64,000 bases of DNA from an uncultured Bacteroidales bacterium (GTDB lineage Bacteria; Bacteroidota; Bacteroidia; Bacteroidales; Muribaculaceae), in the NCBI GenBank assembly GCA_902793405.1, contig CADBDH010000026.1, positions 26,234 to 90,233 of the forward strand, in the 5' to 3' direction. Positions 7,194-17,254 of this stretch are shown here, in pieces (position 1 is the stretch's first letter; each line of letters opens with the position of its first letter). A program made the position numbers and the translations under genes. Below the pieces are notes generated by a model that was given only the letters and a program-made list of their open reading frames with translations, was not told where the DNA came from and did not search any database.

Positions 7194-10100
7194 ATGACCA
7201 AATTCAAACGAATCCTTCTCTTAACGGTTGCCGTGGTGCTCACGTTGGGTGCGACGGGCCGTGAATCCACACGACTGCCCAACCTGTTCAATCAGGTGGA
7301 CCAGGTGGCGATGAACCGGTGGGTTGACAGCGTGTTCAACAGTCTGTCGCCCGAGGCGCGCATCGGCCAGCTGATCGTCGCTTCGGTGACACCGTCGGGC
7401 AACGATGCCACCCGTGAACTGGTGCGCCGGCTTGTCGTGCAGAACATGGTGGGCGGACTCATCTATGAGAACAGTTCCATGGCCGACCAGGCTGCTGTGA
7501 CCAACCTGGCACAGTCACTGGCCACCGTGCCGCTGATGATTACCATCGACGGCGAGTGGGGCCTGGGCATGAGGTTGAAGGAGGTGCCCAATTTCCAGCG
7601 CAACCTCATTCTGGGCGCGTTGGACAACGATATGCTGCTCTATGAGTACGGACGCGAAGTGGCGCGGCAATGCCGTCGCATGGGCATCCAGGTGAACTTT
7701 GCTCCAGTGCTCGATGTGAATGATAACCCGCTGAATCCCGTTATCGGTGACCGTTCCTTCGGCGAGAGCCCTGAACTGGTGGCCAGACATGCCATCGCCT
7801 TTGCACGTGGTCTGGAGGATGGCGGTGTGATGGCCGTGGGCAAGCATTTCCCCGGTCACGGCTCATCCAGCGAGGATTCGCACAAGACCCTGCCGGTCAT
7901 TAACAAGTCGCTGCAGGAAATCAACACATGCGAGCTGGTGCCGTTCCGCAAGTTTGTCGATGCCGGTTTGAGCGGTATTCTCACGGCGCACCTGCTGGTG
8001 CCGTCTATCGATGGCGGCAAGGCCCCCACAAGCCTGTCCAATGACTGCGTGGGCACGCTCTTGCGTAACGAGTTGGGTTTTGACGGTCTGATTTTCACCG
8101 ATGCGCTGAATATGAAGGGCGCGACCCAGATGCTGAAGGGTTCGGCCTGTGTCAACGCGTTGCTCGCGGGCAATGATGTGTTGCTCATGCCCGAGAATGT
8201 CGCTGACGAGATCGCCGCCATACAGCGTGCCGTGGCTAACGGCACCCTGAGCCAGCAGCTCGTCGATGAGCGTTGCAAGAAAATCCTGCGTTACAAATAT
8301 GCGCTCAACCTCACGAGCCCCCAACAGGTGAGCACGGCCAACCTGCTCAATGACGTCAACTCGCAGCGTGCGGCAGTGCTCAAGCGCCAGCTCACTGCCG
8401 GCAGCATCACCGTCATCAAGAATAATGACAATATCCTGCCTATCCACAACCTGCAGAGCCGTCGCATAGCCGTGGCCACTATCGGCAACGAGAACGGCAC
8501 GGCATCGACGTTCACGCGCCGCTGCGCCGACTATGCCCAAGTAAAGCGTTTCGACCTGGCCAAGGCCGGTTCGGCCAATGCCCTTGCCGAGCTGCTGCAC
8601 GATGGCCACTTCAACACCATCATTGTCGAGGTGGGCGAGGACAATGCCGACAACCGTGCAGCCCTCGATGTTGTGGTCAAGAAGTGCAAGAACGTGATTG
8701 TGACGCTCACCTGCAAGCCCTACGAAATCAAGAACTACGGCAGTGCCATCACTCACAAGCACGTCAAGGCCGTGGTGCTGACCTACCAGAACAATAGCCT
8801 GGCCGAGGACTATGCCGCACAGACCATCTTCGGCGGCAATGCTGCCGGCGGCAACTTGCCCGTCTCGTTGAGTTTCCAGGGCAAGAAGACCCGTTATGAT
8901 GCGGGTCACGGCATCCATTATGATGCCACCCGATTGGGCTATTCCATTCCTGCCGAGGTGGGTTTGGATAACCGTCTGACGGCACAAATCGACTCGGTGT
9001 GCCGCTTGGGTGTGCAGCAGCATGCATTCCCCGGCTGCCAGGTGATTGTGGCACGTCATGGCAAGGTGGTTTACAAGGGCTCATTCGGCACCATCGACTA
9101 CAGCAGCACGGTCAAGGTGGACGACAACACGCTGTTTGGCCTTGCATCGGTGTCTAAGGCTACCGGCACCATCAGCGGCGTGATGAAGGCCTTTGACGAC
9201 GGCAAGTTCCGTCTCGACGACAAGGCGAGCCAGTATATTCCCGGCCTGCGTGACGGCGACAAGGAGGACATCACCTTCCGCGACCTGCTGTATCACGAGA
9301 CGGGTATGCCTGCCTCGCTCGACATGTGGAAGATGATGATGGACCCCAACACCTATAGCGGATCCCTCATCGCGGGTGCCGAGGACGCCAACCATCCCAT
9401 CAAGGTGATGAGCGGCGCATGGGGACATAAAGACGCCAAATTGCGCACCGACATCCTCTCGACCCACAAGACCGACAAGTTCAACATTGCCATTGCCGAC
9501 GGCATCTGGGGCGGTCGTGTGACCTATGATTCGATCATGAACCGCATGTACCACGCCAAGCTGGGCAAGAAGAAATACCTGTACAGCTGCTGCAACTTCT
9601 CGCTGCTGGCCGATGCCGTGCAGCGCATGACGCACTCGCCGCTCAACTACTATGTGAACAACTACATCTTTGCGCCGCTGGGTGCCTATCACACGATGTA
9701 CCGTCCGCTGACCAAGTTCTCGCGCGACGAGATTGCCTTTACCGAGAAGGATACCTTCCTGCGTCGCCAGCACATCCATGGCTACGTCCACGACGAGTTG
9801 GCCGCCTTCTCGGGCGGTGTGCAGGGCAATGCTGGCCTGTTCAGTAATGCCAATGACCTGGCCAAGCTGTTCCAGATGTGGCTGAACGGCGGCACCTATG
9901 GCGGTGTGCGCCTGTTGAAGGCTTCGACGGTCGAGACTTTCACGACCCAGAAGAGCCCTAACAGCCACCGAGGCTTGGGCTTTGACAAACCGGTTGTGGG
10001 TAACCCTGACGCGAGCAATACCTGTGCCGAGGCCACGCCTGAGACCTTCGGTCACACGGGTTTCACGGGCACCTGCTTCTGGGTTGATCCCAAGAACGAC

Positions 10101-10217
10101 ATGTTTTACATCTTCCTGAGCAATCGTGTGAGCCCCACGCGCAACAACCCGAACTTTGGACGCATCAGCGCCCGCAGCCACATCCAGTCGCTTATCTATC
10201 GAGCCATCAAGGACTAA
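7194..10217 (+). CDS. GH3 beta-N-acetylhexosaminidase (NagZ-like) fused to a beta-lactamase-family serine hydrolase
   Basis: A 1007-residue exported two-enzyme fusion. After a signal peptide (LLLTVAVVLTLGATG) comes a GH3 domain (about 40-380) with the NagZ hallmark KHFPGHGSSSEDSH starting at residue 217, whose Asp-His pair is the acid/base site of GH3 N-acetylglucosaminidases. A GH3 C-terminal domain (about 390-580) follows. The C-terminal half (about 600-1007) is a class C beta-lactamase/PBP-like serine hydrolase with SVSK near residues 652-655, a YSCCNF segment in the Tyr-motif region, and HTGFTGT as the third motif. NagZ enzymes release GlcNAc from peptidoglycan fragments, and the second domain may act on D-amino acid or ester bonds. 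The fusion recurs in Bacteroidota. It sits 32 bp after the nucleotidase and 54 bp before the thioredoxin lipoprotein. Confidence 0.92.
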   Translation: MTKFKRILLLTVAVVLTLGATGRESTRLPNLFNQVDQVAMNRWVDSVFNSLSPEARIGQLIVASVTPSGNDATRELVRRLVVQNMVGGLIYENSSMADQAAVTNLAQSLATVPLMITIDGEWGLGMRLKEVPNFQRNLILGALDNDMLLYEYGREVARQCRRMGIQVNFAPVLDVNDNPLNPVIGDRSFGESPELVARHAIAFARGLEDGGVMAVGKHFPGHGSSSEDSHKTLPVINKSLQEINTCELVPFRKFVDAGLSGILTAHLLVPSIDGGKAPTSLSNDCVGTLLRNELGFDGLIFTDALNMKGATQMLKGSACVNALLAGNDVLLMPENVADEIAAIQRAVANGTLSQQLVDERCKKILRYKYALNLTSPQQVSTANLLNDVNSQRAAVLKRQLTAGSITVIKNNDNILPIHNLQSRRIAVATIGNENGTASTFTRRCADYAQVKRFDLAKAGSANALAELLHDGHFNTIIVEVGEDNADNRAALDVVVKKCKNVIVTLTCKPYEIKNYGSAITHKHVKAVVLTYQNNSLAEDYAAQTIFGGNAAGGNLPVSLSFQGKKTRYDAGHGIHYDATRLGYSIPAEVGLDNRLTAQIDSVCRLGVQQHAFPGCQVIVARHGKVVYKGSFGTIDYSSTVKVDDNTLFGLASVSKATGTISGVMKAFDDGKFRLDDKASQYIPGLRDGDKEDITFRDLLYHETGMPASLDMWKMMMDPNTYSGSLIAGAEDANHPIKVMSGAWGHKDAKLRTDILSTHKTDKFNIAIADGIWGGRVTYDSIMNRMYHAKLGKKKYLYSCCNFSLLADAVQRMTHSPLNYYVNNYIFAPLGAYHTMYRPLTKFSRDEIAFTEKDTFLRRQHIHGYVHDELAAFSGGVQGNAGLFSNANDLAKLFQMWLNGGTYGGVRLLKASTVETFTTQKSPNSHRGLGFDKPVVGNPDASNTCAEATPETFGHTGFTGTCFWVDPKNDMFYIFLSNRVSPTRNNPNFGRISARSHIQSLIYRAIKD

Positions 10218-10271
10218 ACTCTGGACCGGCTGGTTTTTATGGATTATCAATAACTAAAAGACGAGAATTAT

Positions 10272-11273
10272 ATGAAAAAGTTAGCATTTGTTTTTACCGC
10301 ATTGTTGCTGCTCGCATCGTGCAGCAAGGGCTACAAGTTGACGGTCACCATGCCTGATGACAGCAATAACGGCGAGACTGCCTTCTTGACCAACTATGAT
10401 ACGGGCGATACCGTCGCCACGGCCACCATCGAGAACGGTATGTGCACCTTTGAGGGCGAAGCCGGCAAGGGCTTCTTTGCACGCCTGTATGTGGGTGGCA
10501 ATCCTTACGGCTTTATCATTGAGCCGGGTGAGGTGAAACTGAATATTGCCGAGGGTACCGCCATCAGTCCGCTCAACGACAAGATGGCTGCCTGGAGCAA
10601 AGAGATGCAGAAAATTGCTGATGACACCACAGTGACCGAAGCCGAGAGCGATGCCCGCTATGCCGAGGGATTGTTGAAGTTCTATCAGGAGAACAAGGAC
10701 AATGCCATTGGACCTTGGGCCTTCTGCAACTACTTGATGTATAAGGACCTGAACGAGGCCGATATTGATGCGCTCGTGAAGGATGCTCCTGCCGAGTACG
10801 CTCAGTTGAAGCGTGTCGAGAAGGCCAAGAATGCCGCCCGTCAACTCACTGTCACCGCCGAGGGACAGAAGTTTACCGACTTTGAGGTCGTGGCCGAGGA
10901 TGGCGCCAAGCAGAAGCTGTCGGACTATGTGGGCAAGGGCAAGGTCGTTGTCGTTGACTACTGGGCCAGTTGGTGTCCTCCCTGCCGTGCCGAGATTCCC
11001 AAACTGCAGGCTTTGAAGGCCAAATATGGCGACAAGTTTGATGTGCTGGGCATTGCCGTGTGGGACAACCCTGACGATACCCGCAAGGCTATTGAGGAGC
11101 TCAAGATCACGTGGCCTGTTATCATCGGCACCCACAAGCTGACTGAGCCGACTGACCTGTACGGCATCAAGGGCATTCCCCATATCATCGTCTTTGGCCC
11201 CGACGGCACAATCCTGTCGCGCGGCTTGACGGGCGATGACCTGGCAAACAAGCTGGCCGAAGTGACGAAGTAA
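10272..11273 (+). CDS. TlpA/ResA-like thioredoxin lipoprotein with DUF4369 N-terminal domain
   Basis: A 333-residue predicted lipoprotein: leader MKKLAFVFTALLLLASC with lipobox LASC, Cys17. Residues about 20-115 fit the DUF4369 beta domain common in Bacteroidota. A helical linker follows, then a TlpA-type thioredoxin domain (about 195-333) with the active site WASWCPPCRAEIPKL near residue 235 and a cis-Pro loop GIKGIPHIIVFG. It would reduce or exchange disulfides in periplasmic substrates while anchored to a membrane. Its substrate is not evident. It is the last gene before a strong bidirectional terminator. Confidence 0.92.
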   Translation: MKKLAFVFTALLLLASCSKGYKLTVTMPDDSNNGETAFLTNYDTGDTVATATIENGMCTFEGEAGKGFFARLYVGGNPYGFIIEPGEVKLNIAEGTAISPLNDKMAAWSKEMQKIADDTTVTEAESDARYAEGLLKFYQENKDNAIGPWAFCNYLMYKDLNEADIDALVKDAPAEYAQLKRVEKAKNAARQLTVTAEGQKFTDFEVVAEDGAKQKLSDYVGKGKVVVVDYWASWCPPCRAEIPKLQALKAKYGDKFDVLGIAVWDNPDDTRKAIEELKITWPVIIGTHKLTEPTDLYGIKGIPHIIVFGPDGTILSRGLTGDDLANKLAEVTK

Positions 11274-11290
11274 TGGCTGTTGCCATACTG

Positions 11291-11311
11291 TTACGAGCTG
11301 GCAGCTCGTAA
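11291..11311 (+). other. stem-loop after the thioredoxin gene
   Basis: A perfect 9-bp stem (TTACGAGCT / AGCTCGTAA) with a 3-base loop, 17 bp after the stop codon. It may protect the 3' end or assist termination at 11352-11388. Confidence 0.5.
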
Positions 11312-11341
11312 TACTAAACAGAACTTCAATAACCTATTGCA

Positions 11342-11393
11342 ACAAAACAAAAACAAACGGTGGGGCCGGAATGGCTCCACCGCTTGTTTTGTT
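11342..11393. terminator. bidirectional Rho-independent terminator between convergent genes
   Basis: A long stem (11352-11367 with 11373-11388, one mismatch, one G-U pair) is flanked by an A-rich run on the left and a T-rich run on the right, so it can end transcription from both the thioredoxin gene and ppdK. Confidence 0.85.
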
Positions 11394-11410
11394 GATGTTG
11401 TGTCTTGTGC

Positions 11411-14013
<2,603 letters not shown>

Positions 14014-14071
14014 TTACTAAAGTTTTCTGTTGAATATAATTGCAATTATTATAAATTTCTTTTTTGCGGTG

Positions 14072-14079
14072 CAAAGGTA
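14072..14079 (-). promoter_or_regulatory. -7 element TACCTTTG for ppdK
   Basis: Exact TAnnTTTG on the minus strand, 58 bp upstream of the start codon at 14013. A -33 TTTG at normal spacing is not obvious. Confidence 0.5.
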
Positions 14080-14269
14080 ATGAATTTTGGACAAAATATA
14101 GCATTATTGACCTTAAAAAATGTATTTTTTATTCAGGACACTCAAAATGCTCATTTTATGTTACATTTTGCAAGAAAAAGTGTGGTCTGGCATGATGATT
14201 TTGCGCCATCCTGACGGTCATGCCAGGCTCGTCTGCGGCGAGATGCAGTTGGCACCGCTTTTCACGGCA

Positions 14270-14319
14270 CATAATAAAATAAAATGAGAGGACACCTCGG
14301 TGAATGGGCATCCTCTCAT
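14270..14319 (-). terminator. terminator downstream of the glycogen operon
   Basis: The stem ATGAGAGGA (14284-14292) / TCCTCTCAT (14311-14319) is followed on the minus strand by TTTATTTTATTAT, a weak but typical U-rich tail. Confidence 0.6.
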
Positions 14320-14342
14320 CATGAGATGTCAATGGCTGGCAA

Positions 14343-15836
14343 TTATGCCTTTTTTTCAGCGGGCTTCTTTGCTGCAGGCTTCTTGGCGGCGGGCTTTTTA
14401 GCCGCCGGCTTTTTGGCAGCGGGCTTTTTGGCAGCGGGCTTCTTGGCAGCCGGTTTTTTGGGAGCGGGTTTTTCCTCCTTGACGGGTTCGGGCTCCTTAA
14501 CGGGTTCCTCATCTACGGGGAAGTCGCCGGTTGTGTCCTGGACGATGTTGTTGCGCATCATCTCTACCTCGCGGTGCAGCTTCTCGATTTCCTGCTCCTG
14601 GTTGCGGATAGTGAGCAGCAGCGAGTTCAGCTCCTCGTTGTCGATGCTGGCGGGGTACTGCTCCTCGACGCGTGTCATGAAGTCGCTGAGGACGTTCATG
14701 TAGTTGGTGAACGCGGTGTAAGGCGAGTCATAGGGGCTGTAGTGGCTGTGTACCGAGCCATCGTCGTTGTGCTTGGTGGACATGTAGAAGAAGTGGTCGC
14801 TGGCCTGCAGATAGTTCCAGTCCTGCTTGATGCGGCGGTCGGTGCACAGGCGCACACGCTCACCGATGGAGTACAGCTTCCTGACGGCCTCCTGCTGCAG
14901 GGTGTTGCCCAACCATGCGCTGGTGTCGCGAGCCTCGTCGGTCCATGACATGGGGTAGGGCACGGCGAGTTCGGCCACGGGTTTGAACTTGGCAACCACC
15001 TCGCTGGGCGTCCAGAACTGGATGTCGCACTCGGCAGCGAAGCGGGGCAGGGCCTTCATGAACTCGAAGATGCCGCTCTCGCGCGGTTGCAACTCGCCAA
15101 AGGCGTCATAGTTCATGAACAGGTTAACCAACTGTTCCTCTTGCGGCAACTCGTTGATCCAGTGGATGTATTTGTCGGCGGTGAGGGGATAGGAGGCCCA
15201 CTCGGGATTGCTGAAGCGGAAGGAGATGTCGTCGCTGAGCTTGCCGTTCTTCAACATCAGTTTGAGCTTGGGTGCCGATGCACTGCTGTACAGGAAGTTG
15301 GGCGAGCGCCAACCCAGCACGTGCTTGGCGTCGGCGGTGATGGCGGCCTTGAAGCCCATGGAATAAACCATAGCGGCCACGTCGTCGTCATAGATGAGCT
15401 CGGTGTTGCGGAACACCTTGGGCTTTTGTCCGAAGAGCTGGAAGATTTTAGCGTCATGTGCCTTGACCTGTGCTACAAACTCGTCGGGGTCGTAGAGTGA
15501 CGACAGGCTGTGGGCATAGGTCTCGCTCAGGAACTCGACGCAGCCGGTTGCTGCCAGTTCCTTCATCGAGTCGATGAACTCGGGCACATACTGCTCCAAC
15601 TGCTCGAGTGCGGTGCCGCTGATGGAGAAGGCCACCTTGAACTTCTTGCCGTTTTCCTTGATCATGTCGAGCAGCATCTGGTTGGCGGGCAGATAAGACC
15701 GCTGTGCGATGCGCGTGATGATGTCGTCGTCGGCAAAATCATCGTAGTAATAGTGGTCGTTACCGATGTCAAAGAAACGGTAGTGTTTCAGACGGAACGG
15801 CTGATGAATCTGGAAATAAAAACAAATCGCTTTCAT
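14343..15836 (-). CDS. GH57 family alpha-amylase/4-alpha-glucanotransferase-like enzyme with a Lys/Ala/Pro repeat tail
   Basis: A 497-residue cytoplasmic enzyme. The GH57 signatures are visible: FQIHQPFR (about 8-15, conserved region 1), the nucleophile region FRNTELIY (about 142-149), and MNYDAFGE (about 245-252) with the catalytic Asp. GH57 members cleave or rearrange alpha-glucans, and in Bacteroidota this gene sits with glycogen synthase and debranching enzyme, so a role in glycogen turnover is inferred. After the catalytic region and a coiled-coil stretch (NSLLLTIRNQEQEIEKLHRE), the last ~60 residues are low complexity: an acidic PVKEPEPVKEEK segment, then about six AAKKP units ending in AEKKA. 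Such a basic tail resembles histone H1-like C-termini and is not part of the GH57 fold. The catalytic domain is complete. Confidence 0.9.
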   Translation of the reverse strand: MKAICFYFQIHQPFRLKHYRFFDIGNDHYYYDDFADDDIITRIAQRSYLPANQMLLDMIKENGKKFKVAFSISGTALEQLEQYVPEFIDSMKELAATGCVEFLSETYAHSLSSLYDPDEFVAQVKAHDAKIFQLFGQKPKVFRNTELIYDDDVAAMVYSMGFKAAITADAKHVLGWRSPNFLYSSASAPKLKLMLKNGKLSDDISFRFSNPEWASYPLTADKYIHWINELPQEEQLVNLFMNYDAFGELQPRESGIFEFMKALPRFAAECDIQFWTPSEVVAKFKPVAELAVPYPMSWTDEARDTSAWLGNTLQQEAVRKLYSIGERVRLCTDRRIKQDWNYLQASDHFFYMSTKHNDDGSVHSHYSPYDSPYTAFTNYMNVLSDFMTRVEEQYPASIDNEELNSLLLTIRNQEQEIEKLHREVEMMRNNIVQDTTGDFPVDEEPVKEPEPVKEEKPAPKKPAAKKPAAKKPAAKKPAAKKPAAKKPAAKKPAEKKA

Positions 15837-15841
15837 ATATC

Positions 15842-15876
15842 TTAGTTGTTAGTTTTTAGTTCTTAGTTTTTAGTTT
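15842..15876 (+). repeat. five TTAGNNN heptads upstream of the GH57 gene
   Basis: Consecutive units TTAGTTG, TTAGTTT, TTAGTTC, TTAGTTT, TTAGTTT with exact 7-bp period, directly before the GH57 start codon (minus gene starting at 15836). Confidence 0.9.
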
Positions 15877-15957
15877 CACTCGCTTTGCTCGTGCAAGGTG
15901 GGCTGCGCTTCAACAATCGAAAGCAAGCTTTCATTGTGTTCGGCTTGCACCACCTTT

Positions 15958-15980
15958 TTGTTGTTAGTTGTTAGTCGTTA
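15958..15980 (-). repeat. heptad tract starting at the stop codon of the glycogen synthase-like gene
   Basis: Minus strand: TAACGAC, TAACAAC, TAACAAC. The first TAA is the stop codon of the gene ending at 15978. Between this tract and the one at 15842 lie CTCGC/GCTCG words and an 8-bp-class hairpin (GAAAGCAAGCTTTC). Confidence 0.8.
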
Positions 15981-17240
15981 ACGGTTGATGAGGTTGCGGT
16001 AGATGTTGATGACCTTGGCACCGGCCTTGTCCCAGGTGATCTGGTTGACCTCGGCCAGTCCTTGGTCGCGCAACTCGTTATACATGGCGGGATACTTTAT
16101 GATGCTGTAGATGGCATCGGCCATGGCGTTAGTGTCCCAGTAGTCGATCTTGATGACGTTGTCGAGGATTTCGGCACAACCGCTCTGCTTGCTGATGATG
16201 GACGGCACGCCCATCTGCATGGCCTCGAGCGGCGAAATGCCGAAGGGCTCGCTCACCGACGGCATGATGTACACGTCGCTGGCCTTCAACATTTCATAAA
16301 CCTGCTTGCCCTTGAGGAAGCCGGTGAAATGGAAACGGTCGGCAATGTCGCGCTTGGCGGCCAGTCGAATCATCTTGTCCATCATGTCGCCACTGCCAGC
16401 CATCACAAACTGCACATCGTTCACCTTGTGCAGCACCTGAGCGGCGGCCTCGACAAAGTACTCGGGACCCTTCTGCATGGTGATGCGGCCTAGGAAGGTA
16501 ACGACCTTGTTCTGCTTGCCCGGCGGAATGGGCAGGTTGAGCAGTTCCTCGTTGAGGGGCTCCACGGCGTTGTGCACGGTGGTCACCTTGTCGGGGCTGA
16601 TGCCGTATTTCTCGATGACGGTGCGGCGCGTGAGGTTGCTCACGGTGATAATGTGGTCGGCGTGGTTCATGCCGTCCTTCTCGATGCTGAATACCGTGGG
16701 GTTGACATTGCCGCGTGAACGGTCAAAGTCGGTGGCGTGCACGTGGATAACCAGCGGCTTGCCCGTCACCTGCTTGGCGTGGATGCCGGCAGGGTAGGTG
16801 AGCCAGTCGTGGCTGTGGATGATGTCGCAATCCACCGTGCGTGCGATGACGCCCGCCACGATGCTGTAGTTGTTAATTTCCTCGAGCAGGTTCTCAGGGT
16901 AGCGGCCCGAGAACTCGATGCATCCCAGGTCGTTGGTGCTCATATAGTTGAAGTCGCCGTAGATGTGGTCTCGCAGGCGGTAGTAGAACTGCGGGTCCAT
17001 CACATTGCCGATGCGGCTCTGCACATAATCCAAGTTCACGTCGCGCCAAGCCACAGGCGTGCAGTTCGCGCCGATGATATTGGCAAAATCCTTAGGCTCG
17101 TCGCCCCAGGGCTTGGGGATGACAAAGGTGATGTCCATGTCCCCGTTCTCCCACATGCCCTTGGTGAGTCCGTAACTTGCTGTTCCCAGTCCTCCCAGGA
17201 TGTGGGGAGGGAACTCCCAGCCAAACATTAATGCTTTCAT
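15978..17240 (-). CDS. glycogen synthase-like glycosyltransferase (GT-B fold)
   Basis: A 420-residue glycosyltransferase of GT4/GT5 type. The N-terminus MKALMFGWEFPPHILGGLG carries the glycine-rich nucleotide-sugar loop typical of starch and glycogen synthases. The C-terminal half has the GT-B donor-site motif EPFGISPLEAMQMG (E-x7-E, about 333-346) preceded by FHFTGFLKGKQVYEMLKASD. It probably elongates alpha-1,4-glucan chains from UDP- or ADP-glucose. It lies between the debranching enzyme (14-bp gap upstream) and GH57, which supports a glycogen role. The stop codon opens the heptad tract at 15958-15980. Confidence 0.88.
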   Translation of the reverse strand: MKALMFGWEFPPHILGGLGTASYGLTKGMWENGDMDITFVIPKPWGDEPKDFANIIGANCTPVAWRDVNLDYVQSRIGNVMDPQFYYRLRDHIYGDFNYMSTNDLGCIEFSGRYPENLLEEINNYSIVAGVIARTVDCDIIHSHDWLTYPAGIHAKQVTGKPLVIHVHATDFDRSRGNVNPTVFSIEKDGMNHADHIITVSNLTRRTVIEKYGISPDKVTTVHNAVEPLNEELLNLPIPPGKQNKVVTFLGRITMQKGPEYFVEAAAQVLHKVNDVQFVMAGSGDMMDKMIRLAAKRDIADRFHFTGFLKGKQVYEMLKASDVYIMPSVSEPFGISPLEAMQMGVPSIISKQSGCAEILDNVIKIDYWDTNAMADAIYSIIKYPAMYNELRDQGLAEVNQITWDKAGAKVINIYRNLINR

Positions 17241-17254
17241 ATCTCTTGATAGGT

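Larger units (their letters stand above)
14014..14342. other. intergenic region between ppdK and the glycogen operon
   Basis: Holds the ppdK leader and -7 box, AT-rich sequence, and the operon terminator at 14270-14319. The stretch 14190-14260 shows no gene or motif that I can identify. Confidence 0.5.
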
